Shown here in pieces: positions 8,626 to 16,151 of a stretch of 53,838 bases of DNA. Position 1 is the first letter of the stretch; each line of letters starts with the position of its first letter. The notes under the pieces are model-generated. The model saw only the letters and a list, made by a program, of their open reading frames with translations. It had not been told where the DNA came from and searched no databases. The stretch covers positions 1-53,838 of the forward strand of contig MVZN01000016.1 of assembly GCA_002069125.1 (NCBI GenBank). Reading direction: 5' to 3'. The stretch is from Spirochaetes bacterium ADurb.BinA120. GTDB taxonomy: Bacteria; Spirochaetota; UBA4802; UBA5368. Both the position numbers and the translations under genes were made by a program.

Positions 8626-8654
8626 TTGCAAAAGGAACGATATTATTATTATAA
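8626..8654 (+). promoter_or_regulatory. Putative sigma-70 promoter of the amidase gene
   Basis: TTGCAA (8626-8631) and TTATAA (8649-8654) are spaced by 17 bases in an AT-rich stretch about 60 bases before the amidase start. The -35 box is part of the string TTTTCTTGCAAAAGG, which recurs near two other promoters in the window. Confidence 0.45.
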
Positions 8655-8715
8655 ACAATCATTATACTTTTATTCAGCGTCCGCACGGCGGCCGCCACGG
8701 AAGACAGTCCGCCAG

Positions 8716-10473
8716 ATGAAGGTACAAAAAAGAGCACTCTTTGCGCCAAACGCCGTCATCGTCGCCGCTATCCTGCTCATTTCGGCCGTGTCGCGGGCTG
8801 AAGAGCAGCCGGCGTACAGCACGGTCGGCCAGCCCGACAGCATAAGCGCCATCCTCTCCAAGGAAAACAATATCGTCTATCTGAAGCAGGCGATAGAGAT
8901 ACTCAACGCCATCGACGCCACCTATGTAGATATCGAGAAGAGCCTTGCCTCCGGCAAAAAGCTCGTCGTTTTTGTTGACCCTGCGCACGGCAAGCTCGAA
9001 AACGGCGCCTGGGAGGGGGAGATGACCGGCCGCCTGAGCGCTACGGGCCTGCCGGAGGAATATTACTCCATCATGCTCTCGCGCGAGCTCTATCGCGTCC
9101 TTTCAGCGAACCGCTTCATCGAGGTCAGATCCACCGATGACTTCATGCGGGTCATGAGGGGAAAAAGCGATATCTACCGCAATATCCCCTTCGTCGAGAC
9201 GGTGCGCATGGCGACCGAGGCGGGCGCCTTCATCATAGTCAGCGAGCACCTCAACAACATCTCGTCGATCGTGAAGGCAAGCGGGCTTATGAACATTCCC
9301 GGAGTTCATATCACCACCGACAAATGGGGCAACCGCTTCCTTTCGTACGTGAAGGACATCCATCGCGGATTTCTCACGCTCTACAACAAGTACGACGCCA
9401 CCGACTTCTCCAGGCGGTACGCGCTCAACCTGAAGGAGGCGCTGGTCGCCCGGGGAATGCGCGCCAACAACTGGCAGTTCGGCGCCGTACCCGACGACCG
9501 GTTTTCCTATTTCGTTGACTTTCCCATTTCGGTGATCTACGAGTCCGGCTTTATCTCGAATCCCGACGACGAGGAGTTTCTAAGGGACCCGGCAAACCAG
9601 CGGCTTATAGTCTCCGGGCAGTACGAATCGCTCCTCGATACGGTCCGCGAGGTCTTCGGCGTGGACATTTCGGGCAGGACCCCGGAGCGCGTCGGGAAGG
9701 CCCCCGCGGAACTCATCGAGCTCCTCAAGCTCTCGCGCCTGGTCATATTCTACATCAATAACTGCGAGGCGCAGAAGGCGATCGGAATTATAAATCTCAT
9801 GGAAAAGAGGTTCGCGTCCATCAACCCGCTGTTCGTGGCCCCTTACCGCGAGATCAAGACCACTCTTGTCAGAGCCGAAAATTTCTTCCGCCAGGGCATG
9901 GCCCACCTGAAAAAGAAGAACTACAAGAGCGCCACATGGTGCCTTCAGCGCGCCAGGCGGACCCTGCGCTACCGCCCGCTTTACTCGCAGCTCTACGCGC
10001 GTTACTCGGGCCAGTACCAGGAGATGGGCGTACCCGGACACGCCGTGGACCTCTTTGTGTACAACCCCAGGAAGCTCCCGCCGGCCGGCGCCTCGCGTCC
10101 CGCGCCTCCGCTCGTGCCTGTTCGTTCGGCCGCGCTCACCACTCCGATAATCTTCGCGGTAGACGGCGACCAGACGCTTGAAAACGCCGTGTACAAGGCG
10201 CTCAAACCCGACAAAAAGACCCTCGAGCGGCTGGTACGCTCCTTCGAGAACGCTTACACCTGGAAGAGCGTTAAATCCGGCGGCAAATGGCGCAAGGTCC
10301 GCGTGAAGGCGCAATTCGGCCCCGGCATATACATCGTAGGGCTGGACCGAAATCTGAACGTGGTGTCGGTATCACCGGTAAAGAAGGTCGCGCTTAACCC
10401 GGCAAAATACCAGAACCACCAGTACCTTAAAAACTCGTACTTCGCCCTTGAAGAAAAAGAACGTTCGCTCTGA
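8716..10473 (+). CDS. N-acetylmuramoyl-L-alanine amidase (Amidase_3 type) with long C-terminal extension
   Basis: From the ATG at 8716 the protein has 585 residues with a signal peptide (to ~residue 28). The catalytic domain spans ~80-340. Candidate zinc ligands are His91 (in VDPAHGK), Glu115/116 before the following helix, and His178 (SEHLNN); the catalytic Glu is probably 276 in YESGFISNPDDEEFL. This fits the Amidase_3 fold, which cuts the amide between MurNAc and the stem peptide in the periplasm. The core is longer than usual, with an insertion around 185-240, and the ~240 C-terminal residues (helical, then a basic Pro-rich part) match nothing I recognise. It overlaps the next gene by 26 bases. 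An ATG further upstream is absent; other in-frame TTG starts are less plausible. Confidence 0.85.
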   Translation: MKVQKRALFAPNAVIVAAILLISAVSRAEEQPAYSTVGQPDSISAILSKENNIVYLKQAIEILNAIDATYVDIEKSLASGKKLVVFVDPAHGKLENGAWEGEMTGRLSATGLPEEYYSIMLSRELYRVLSANRFIEVRSTDDFMRVMRGKSDIYRNIPFVETVRMATEAGAFIIVSEHLNNISSIVKASGLMNIPGVHITTDKWGNRFLSYVKDIHRGFLTLYNKYDATDFSRRYALNLKEALVARGMRANNWQFGAVPDDRFSYFVDFPISVIYESGFISNPDDEEFLRDPANQRLIVSGQYESLLDTVREVFGVDISGRTPERVGKAPAELIELLKLSRLVIFYINNCEAQKAIGIINLMEKRFASINPLFVAPYREIKTTLVRAENFFRQGMAHLKKKNYKSATWCLQRARRTLRYRPLYSQLYARYSGQYQEMGVPGHAVDLFVYNPRKLPPAGASRPAPPLVPVRSAALTTPIIFAVDGDQTLENAVYKALKPDKKTLERLVRSFENAYTWKSVKSGGKWRKVRVKAQFGPGIYIVGLDRNLNVVSVSPVKKVALNPAKYQNHQYLKNSYFALEEKERSL

Positions 10474-11434
10474 ACTCCCGGGAGCGCGAAAGCGGCCCTA
10501 TAATTTCTTCGGCGACTATCTCTGGAACACATACGGCGCGCGCATTCTTAAACTGCCCGTTGACGCGGGCTTTACCTGCCCCAACCGCGACGGCGCAATA
10601 GGGAGCGCCGGCTGTATATTCTGCTCCGAAGAGGGCTCGGCCTCTCCGACCGCCCGCGGAACGACCGACGTAAAAGAGCAGATGGAAAACGCGCGCCGGA
10701 GCTTCCGCCGCTCGGAGGCCGAAACCCGCTATATCGCGTATTTCCAGGCCTTTACAAACACCTACGCGCCCGTTTCGCGCCTGCGCGAGCTGTACGACAC
10801 GGCTCTCTCCGTGGACGGCGTCATGGGACTCATGATCGCGACCCGGCCCGACTGCGTCCCCGACGATGTGCTGGACCTGGTGGCCTCCTACCAAGGGCCC
10901 GGATTCGAGCTATGGCTCGAGATCGGCATGCAGACCATGCACGAGACGGGCCTCGCCCTTCTGCGGCGCGGCCACACGCACCAGTCCACGCGCGATGCTG
11001 TCCGCCGCGCCTCGGAGAGGGGCATTCCGGTCTGCGCGCACATTATACTGGGCGTGCCGGGGGAATCGTGGGACGACATGATGGCAACCGCCGTGGAGGT
11101 TTCGTCCCTGCCGCTAAAAGGGGTAAAGATCCATCACCTTCACGTTATTGCGGGCACGGAGCTCGAGCGGCTGTACCGAGAGAAGGGATTTCGGCTTCCC
11201 TCTCTTGGCGAATACGTATCCGCCGTGTGCGATTTTCTCGAGCGCCTTAGGCCCGACATCCTTGTCCACCGGCTTCTTGGCGACCGCTCTCCGGCCACGC
11301 TTGTAGCCCCGGCCTGGGGCCTGCACAAAGGCACCGTGCTGGGGGCCATCGACGCGGAATTTGGCCGCCGTGTAACGCGGCAGGGCTTCCTGTGGGACGG
11401 GGCACGACCAGACGAAAGCGCAAACGGCGAATGA
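10448..11434 (+). CDS. yhcC: YhcC-family radical SAM protein
   Basis: The 328-residue product carries the family's cluster signature CPNRDG...GCIFC, giving Cys44, Cys56 and Cys59 as the [4Fe-4S] ligands, an unusual spacing diagnostic of the TIGR01212/YhcC group. Other radical SAM features follow: LWLEIGMQT (~residues 157-165), the ALLRRGHTH element, and HIILGVPGES (~198-207). Its chemistry is not established; the family sits in the Elp3-like radical SAM superfamily. The start is TTG at 10448, inside the end of the amidase gene. The stop lies only seven bases from the 3' end of the RNase P RNA gene on the other strand. Confidence 0.88.
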   Translation: MKKKNVRSELPGARKRPYNFFGDYLWNTYGARILKLPVDAGFTCPNRDGAIGSAGCIFCSEEGSASPTARGTTDVKEQMENARRSFRRSEAETRYIAYFQAFTNTYAPVSRLRELYDTALSVDGVMGLMIATRPDCVPDDVLDLVASYQGPGFELWLEIGMQTMHETGLALLRRGHTHQSTRDAVRRASERGIPVCAHIILGVPGESWDDMMATAVEVSSLPLKGVKIHHLHVIAGTELERLYREKGFRLPSLGEYVSAVCDFLERLRPDILVHRLLGDRSPATLVAPAWGLHKGTVLGAIDAEFGRRVTRQGFLWDGARPDESANGE

Positions 11435-11440
11435 AAAAGC

Positions 11441-11797
11441 GGGAGGGGAGCGTAAGCCGAATCCTGTTTATGCGGCCATTTATCTTGGACGCGCGTTGCG
11501 GCGCGTCTCCTTGCAACCTACCCGCAACCTCGGACGGGCCGTCCTCGAACGGTTGCCTATTTGGTTTTGCACCGGATGGGGTTTGCACTGCCGTCCTCCT
11601 CGCGGAGAACGCGGTGAGCTCTTACCTCGCCTTTTCACCCTTACCCCGCGCGCTGGCGCGTGGCGGTATGTTTTCTGTTGCACTTTCCGTCGCCTCGCGG
11701 CGCCCGGGCGTTACCCGGCATCCCGCCCTGCGGTGTTCGGACTTTCCTCACCGCCCGCCTCGCGGCGGGCAAGCGCGGCCGCTTGCTCCCCTCCCAT
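11441..11797 (-). ncRNA. rnpB: RNase P RNA (bacterial type A)
   Basis: Read on the minus strand the RNA begins GGGAGGGGAGC, which pairs perfectly with GCUCCCCUCCC at its 3' end to form helix P1 (11785-11795 with 11441-11451). The universal blocks appear in order: GAGGAAAGUCC, AGUGCAACAGAAA, AAGGGUGAAA, GGUAAGAGCUCACC, CCAAAUAGG, GAUAAAUGG and ACAGGAUUCGGCUUA. This is the catalytic RNA that trims tRNA 5' leaders. L15 reads GUGCAAACC where GGGUAAACC is common, so the CCA-pairing GGU seems missing. A T run follows P1 on the minus strand. A possible -10 box, TATTTT, lies just upstream (around 11804-11809). Ends are placed from P1 and may be off by a few bases. Confidence 0.95.
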
Positions 11798-11869
11798 TGT
11801 GTAAAATACGTGGCCGGGCGGGAGTAAGTCCAGCCTTTCTTTACGCGAGATGAAAAATTACGAAAAGAT

Positions 11870-12484
11870 TCACGTTCCCGGGGCGCGGGGCGTTACGGGC
11901 GCGTCTCGTTCGGCGTGCCCGTAAAAAGCGAGAGCGTTTGTCCCGTATACGCGCCGTTCCAGCAGGCGGAGCGTGCCCGCCGTTTCTTCCATCGAATTGT
12001 GGACGTAATGCTGTACTACCGCAAGCCCCCCTGGAGCGAGCAGTTCGTACCGGCCGATCTCGGCGAGCAGGGCCCCATAGAGCCTGGGGGCGCCGCGGAC
12101 CTTCTCGTAGGGGGGGTCCAGAAACACGCAGTCAAAGCTCATTCCGCGCGCATGCACGAGCCGCATACATCGCGAGGCCGGAAAGTTCAGCACGAGCACC
12201 CCTTCCCCGTCCTCGCCCCAGTCCTCCAGAACGCCCCGGATGAACTCGTAGCGCCTGCGATCCTTCTCGTTGAAGACCACTGTCGTACATCCCCGGCTTA
12301 GGGCCTCCAGGCCCACCTGTCCCGAGCACGCGAAAAGGTCCAGAAAGGACCCGCCGGAGAGGTCCGCCCCCAATACCGAGAAAAGGGCCTCTTTAATCAT
12401 GTCCGGGGTCACGCTGGCATCGCCGTATCGACGAACATTGAAGGGGATGGTCCTGCCCCTAAACCTTCCCGTTATGACGCGCAT
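11870..12484 (-). CDS. rsmD: 16S rRNA (guanine966-N2)-methyltransferase RsmD
   Basis: The 204-residue protein matches RsmD along its length: the N-terminal MRVITGRFRGR, TPDMIKEALFSVLG (~26-39), the SAM-binding loop DLFACSGQVGLEALSRG (~49-65) and the catalytic DPPY (123-126). It methylates G966 of 16S rRNA during 30S assembly. It lies 7 bases after the DUF1858 gene on the same strand, suggesting one transcript. It ends about 75 bases before the presumed rnpB start. Confidence 0.93.
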   Translation of the reverse strand: MRVITGRFRGRTIPFNVRRYGDASVTPDMIKEALFSVLGADLSGGSFLDLFACSGQVGLEALSRGCTTVVFNEKDRRRYEFIRGVLEDWGEDGEGVLVLNFPASRCMRLVHARGMSFDCVFLDPPYEKVRGAPRLYGALLAEIGRYELLAPGGLAVVQHYVHNSMEETAGTLRLLERRVYGTNALAFYGHAERDAPVTPRAPGT

Positions 12485-12491
12485 GGGTTCC

Positions 12492-12695
12492 TCAGTCCGT
12501 TTCCTTGAGGGCCCTGTTGAGCTCCAAAAGCAGGCTTTTAAGTTCCAGTCCGTTGTTGATTGCCACTTTCATGATGGTATCAGCCCTCGCGCCCCTGCAC
12601 GATGGGCAGTCCAATCGGAGCTTTTTAAAAACCGCCGCCACAGCCGGGGATTTTTTTATGGCCTCTTCGACCGTTGTCGTTTCCTTTATTTCCAT
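12492..12695 (-). CDS. DUF1858 / hybrid-cluster-associated redox disulfide protein
   Basis: The 67-residue protein starts at the ATG at 12695 (MEIKETTTVEEA); a longer reading to 12827 adds an unconvincing basic segment. It fits the small DUF1858 domain: T..EAIKK.P.V..VF (~7-23), a CPSC pair (~29-32) and a second half LELKSLLLELN. The CxxC pair is expected to be redox active or metal binding; the domain often accompanies hybrid-cluster proteins or stands alone. The exact role is unknown. It is followed at once by rsmD. Confidence 0.8.
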   Translation of the reverse strand: MEIKETTTVEEAIKKSPAVAAVFKKLRLDCPSCRGARADTIMKVAINNGLELKSLLLELNRALKETD

Positions 12696-13055
12696 CGGAT
12701 TCCCGTCCTGTATATTCCGGTACCGCCGTTCAGGAAGCCGGTACATTCTTTTAAACGCGTATTCCAGCGCCAAAGCGGCGCGTGCCGGCCCCGTATGCAC
12801 CCGTCCGTTACGATGAAAAGAGAGCACCGCGATTCCGCTTTGTCAAGATATTCGGGAACAGCGCATACAGGTCGATAATGCAGGGCATGCCGGCGACCTT
12901 TTATCGGCATCCCGAAAGGCCGGCACCGGATAAAGACGAAGGAAAGGCGAAGCGCCGCCGCGGCACGCAAATTTTTTGCATCTTTCAGTAAAATTGTTGC
13001 AAAATTATACACCGGCAAGTAAGTGTGCCTATCACTTTTTCCAATGGAGACTCTC
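12696..13055. other. Intergenic region between the DUF1858 gene and rpmB
   Basis: This 360-base divergent gap holds no convincing gene; readable frames here have no ribosome binding sites or family features. The part next to rpmB (about 12968-13020) is AT-rich and probably holds its promoter, with TATACA (around 13007-13012) as a weak -10 candidate. The remainder shows nothing I can name. Confidence 0.5.
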
Positions 13056-13244
13056 ATGGCCAAGTGTGAAGTATGCGGCAAGTCGGTATTGTTCGGAAAC
13101 AGCGTCAGCCATTCCAATAAGAAGACCCTTAAAATCTGGAGGCCCAACATCAAGAGGCTGCGCGTCATGGACGGGGGGCGTGTGGTCAGAAAATACGTCT
13201 GCACGCGTTGCATCCGTTCGGGCCAGGTGACCAAGGCGGTCTGA
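13056..13244 (+). CDS. rpmB: 50S ribosomal protein L28
   Basis: The ATG at 13056 follows GGAGA and begins MAKCEVCGK. The 62-residue protein is a normal-length L28 of the zinc-binding form, with CEVC near the N-terminus and CTRC at ~49-52, and the conserved H.NKKT..IW.PN stretch between. It is part of the large subunit near the exit-site region. It appears monocistronic: it has its own upstream AT-rich region and a strong terminator 37 bases after the stop. Confidence 0.95.
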   Translation: MAKCEVCGKSVLFGNSVSHSNKKTLKIWRPNIKRLRVMDGGRVVRKYVCTRCIRSGQVTKAV

Positions 13245-13281
13245 GTCGCCCCGGCAAACCGGCGCTCATGCGCCGTGGAAT

Positions 13282-13311
13282 GAAAAGCCCGAGAGGGCTT
13301 TTCTTGTTTTT
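13282..13311 (+). terminator. Rho-independent terminator of rpmB
   Basis: GAAAAGCCC-GAGA-GGGCTTTTC forms a perfect 9-base-pair stem with a 4-base loop, followed by TTGTTTTT. It lies just after rpmB. Confidence 0.9.
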
Positions 13312-13481
13312 ATACACCCCCCGCCCGGCCGCTTTGGAACAAATCCCCGGACCCAGGCCGATCTCATCACCCGGCAGGCATTAGGCCCTGTCCGCGGGCA
13401 GTTATTGTCGATGCGCGAAACTTATGGTATTTGCGTCTGCGGGGTTAACGGCCGCGCACTCGCTATATTCCCCCCGGACCC

Positions 13482-14081
13482 TCAGGCGGTGATATATCCG
13501 ACAATCGTAATAACCGTAAGGACCATCGTAAAAAAGGTCACCCCGCCGAGCAATACGAAGGGCATAATGAACACCACGGCGGCCCTGTGAAGGGCCGCCG
13601 AATGCATCTCCGAGAGCCCCAGGATGACGATCGCGGCCGACCAGACGAAGAGCGCGAGCGAAAAAAGCACATAGAAGAAAACCGGCGCGAAGTTGAACAC
13701 GCTGAATATAAGCACCGCCGGCAGAAGCAGCACCCTCGGAAAGAGCGAGTAGTTCATTATATTGACGATGTTGTGCACGTTTCCCTGATATCCCAGCGCC
13801 TGCCCCGCGGAATCGACCAGGCTTCCGATAAGAATGTTCTGAAACACGATGAGAACACAGCAGAGAATCCAACCGTAGGTTATCTTGGTGTAGAAGAATG
13901 CCGTCTGCGATCCGAGGATGGACACGGCAAGGACCTCCATGATGGAAACGATCGCCGGGACCGCGAAGCCGAGGGGAAGCGACCTCGATTCTCGCATTAA
14001 GGCCGCGGCGAGCTTGCGGGGATCGGTGAAGACCATGTAAATATAATCTATCCAGACAAGGGATTTTAAAAATTCCCTCAT
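13482..14081 (-). CDS. Yip1-family integral membrane protein
   Basis: The 199-residue protein has a short N-terminal amphipathic part with the pattern FTDPRKLAAALMRE, a proline-containing first membrane segment and about five hydrophobic helices in total, the layout of bacterial Yip1/YIP1-domain proteins. Their function in bacteria is not settled. The start overlaps the sppA stop (ATGA), so it is translationally coupled to the peptidase and probably works in the same membrane-quality context; that is inference. Confidence 0.75.
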   Translation of the reverse strand: MREFLKSLVWIDYIYMVFTDPRKLAAALMRESRSLPLGFAVPAIVSIMEVLAVSILGSQTAFFYTKITYGWILCCVLIVFQNILIGSLVDSAGQALGYQGNVHNIVNIMNYSLFPRVLLLPAVLIFSVFNFAPVFFYVLFSLALFVWSAAIVILGLSEMHSAALHRAAVVFIMPFVLLGGVTFFTMVLTVITIVGYITA

Positions 14082-15073
14082 GGCTGATACCTGTACTCTA
14101 CGACGGGAAGGTTGTAGAGCGAATGATGGTCAAGGCGGATGTCCGCAATCGATTTTGTCCCCTGGAGCGACATGAGGAAGCGTTCGATCGGATTGGTTAC
14201 CTCGTCGTACACGGGCGAATCGTCCGGAAGCTTGGCCAGGGCGCGCGCCTTGGCGAGGGCTGTTTCGTACGAGCCGAGTTCGTCCACAAGGCGGTGCCTA
14301 AGGGCGGTCTCTCCGCTCATAACGCGCCCGTCGGCGACCGGTTCGATCTCCGGAATGGGTATGTTCCTGCCGAGAGAAACGTCGGCCAGGAATTTTTTAT
14401 AGGAGGAATCTATGATCTCCTGAATGAGCTCGCGCTCCTCGGCCCCCAGGTCGCGGTACGAGGCCAGCAGGTCCTTGTAGCGCCCGCTCTTTATGACGTT
14501 CATCCGGATTCCGAGCTTTTCGAAGAGTCCTTTCAGATTGGGCGAGACCGCGATGACGCCGATGGAACCGGTGATGGTGCCGTGATTGGCCATGATATAG
14601 TTGCAGGCAGAGGCCACATAATAGCCGCCTGATGCCGCCAGCTCTCCCATGGAGGCGACCAGGACGATATTGTCCTTCCTGAGGCGCATTATCTTGTCGT
14701 AGATCTCCTGCGTGGCGGCGACGGTGCCGCCCGGAGAGTTGATGCGCACCACCACGGCCTTTATCCGCTGGTCGCGCGACAGCTCGTCCAGGCGCTCCAC
14801 GATGGCGTCCGAGCCGTAGCTTACGCCGAACGGCCCGGCCCCGGCGGTGTCTATGGCGATGGGGCCGTAAACGCGCACTATCCCCACCCCCGGGCCGGTT
14901 TCGGGGGAGCGCAGTCGGTATGCGTCGCGGCCCGTGCCCTGCATGGTGATGCTGATGTCGATGATGGCGAGCACCGACGAGAGAACGAGCAGTATGAGTA
15001 TCGAAACTATTATCTTCCTGTTTTTATCCATTCTGTCTACCGATGGTGGATTCACGCTTAAAGAGCGGCGCAT
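14078..15073 (-). CDS. sppA: Signal peptide peptidase SppA (short form)
   Basis: The 331-residue protein has one N-terminal membrane anchor (IIVSILILLVLSSVLAI) and one SppA/S49 domain, matching the short form of Bacillus rather than the duplicated E. coli form. The catalytic Ser is in GELAASGGYYVA and the Lys general base in IKSGRYKDL; INSPGG and GTITGSIGVI are also conserved. It cleaves leftover signal peptides and small membrane proteins. A start at the second Met (15031, before DKNRKII) is equally possible because neither has a strong ribosome binding site. It is the first gene of a pair with the Yip1-like gene. Confidence 0.9.
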   Translation of the reverse strand: MRRSLSVNPPSVDRMDKNRKIIVSILILLVLSSVLAIIDISITMQGTGRDAYRLRSPETGPGVGIVRVYGPIAIDTAGAGPFGVSYGSDAIVERLDELSRDQRIKAVVVRINSPGGTVAATQEIYDKIMRLRKDNIVLVASMGELAASGGYYVASACNYIMANHGTITGSIGVIAVSPNLKGLFEKLGIRMNVIKSGRYKDLLASYRDLGAEERELIQEIIDSSYKKFLADVSLGRNIPIPEIEPVADGRVMSGETALRHRLVDELGSYETALAKARALAKLPDDSPVYDEVTNPIERFLMSLQGTKSIADIRLDHHSLYNLPVVEYRYQP

Positions 15074-15125
15074 TCAGACTACATGAGGCCGGCCTTTTTG
15101 CAAGAAATATTTGACTTTATAAGTA

Positions 15126-15154
15126 TTGACATCATCCGATTAATGCCGTATCCC
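15126..15154 (+). promoter_or_regulatory. Putative sigma-70 promoter of the amidohydrolase gene
   Basis: A consensus -35 box TTGACA (15126-15131) is 17 bases from a weaker -10 box TATCCC (15149-15154). The amidohydrolase start is about 57 bases downstream. Confidence 0.4.
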
Positions 15155-15210
15155 CTTCATCTGTCGCCAATGAGCGGCCGCAGCCGACGCGCCGCAAGAG
15201 CGAGGAATTA

Positions 15211-16038
15211 ATGAAAAAGCTACCGGAAAATATCATAGATTTCCACGTGCACCTGTTCCCCGACCGCCTCTTCGAGAAGATATGGGAATTCTTCGCCGGC
15301 GGCTATGGCTGGGACGTACGACATCGCCTCTACTATCGCGAATGCGTGGAGTACCTCCGCGGTCGCGGCGTGGAGACCATAGTCTATTCCAATTACGCAC
15401 ATCGCGAGGGCGTGGCGGAACGGCTGAACGAATGGAACCTGGCGGTGCTGGACGAGTTTCCGGACCTTTATTGCTTCGCCGCGTATCATCCCGGAGACGG
15501 CAACGCGCTGGAGATGGCCCGAAAAATGCTCGAACACCCCCGCGTGCTCGGCTTCAAGCTGCAGCTCCTCGTTCAGCGCTTCCATCCCCACGACGAACGC
15601 CTTTTTCCGATGTACGAGCTCGTAATGGAACGGAACAAACGCATACTGTTCCATGTGGGAACCGGTCCCGTGGGCAACGAATTCGTGGGATTCGCGCATT
15701 TCGCCCGGCTCCTCGAGCGATACCCGGATCTTTCCGCCAACGTCGCCCACATGGGCGCTCTGGAGTACCGCGAGTTCTTCGACCTTCTCGACGAACATCC
15801 CCGGCTATTTTTCGACACGTCCTTTTCGTTTCTGGCCGGGCTTCCCGCCCGCTTCGACCTGGGAAACGACGCACTTGAGCGCCACAGGGACCGTATCCTT
15901 TACGGATCCGACTTTCCCAACATCATCTTCCCGCGCGAGGACGAAATCGACCATCTGCTGGGACTCGACCTCTCGCAGGAATTCTACGACGCCGTCTTTT
16001 ATAAGAACGGCATGCGCATCCTCCGCGGCGGGATCTGA
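15211..16038 (+). CDS. Amidohydrolase (Amidohydro_2-like TIM-barrel metal hydrolase)
   Basis: GAGGAA ahead of the ATG at 15211 supports the start. The 275-residue protein shows the metal-site motifs of the amidohydrolase superfamily: DFHVH (residues ~10-14), FHVGTG (~147-152), AHMG (~178-181) and YGSDFP (~231-236). The pattern resembles the ACMSD/uracil-related Amidohydro_2 group, whose members include hydrolases and non-oxidative decarboxylases. The substrate cannot be predicted. It precedes glpABC by 113 bases in the same direction; a link to glycerol metabolism is possible but not shown. Confidence 0.8.
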   Translation: MKKLPENIIDFHVHLFPDRLFEKIWEFFAGGYGWDVRHRLYYRECVEYLRGRGVETIVYSNYAHREGVAERLNEWNLAVLDEFPDLYCFAAYHPGDGNALEMARKMLEHPRVLGFKLQLLVQRFHPHDERLFPMYELVMERNKRILFHVGTGPVGNEFVGFAHFARLLERYPDLSANVAHMGALEYREFFDLLDEHPRLFFDTSFSFLAGLPARFDLGNDALERHRDRILYGSDFPNIIFPREDEIDHLLGLDLSQEFYDAVFYKNGMRILRGGI

Positions 16039-16151
16039 GCCCGTAATGGAAGCGATATTCCCCGTTTTGCAAGAAATGTTTGCTTTTCAGGCTATATTCA
16101 GAAATAGTGCCACGTCGCGTGACCCGGAACCATAACCGCAGGAACTGATTG

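Noticed and set aside
11392-11853. Open frames over the RNase P RNA gene
   Set aside because: All conserved blocks of rnpB and its P1 pairing are present on the minus strand; the frames are accidental.
12270-12878. Plus-strand frame of 202 codons overlapping rsmD and the DUF1858 gene
   Set aside because: Both minus-strand genes are clear family members, and the plus frame has no recognisable content.
13261-13274. Short hairpin GGCGCTCATGCGCC ahead of the rpmB terminator
   Set aside because: Five-base stem, no T run, and the stronger terminator follows; not worth a separate feature.
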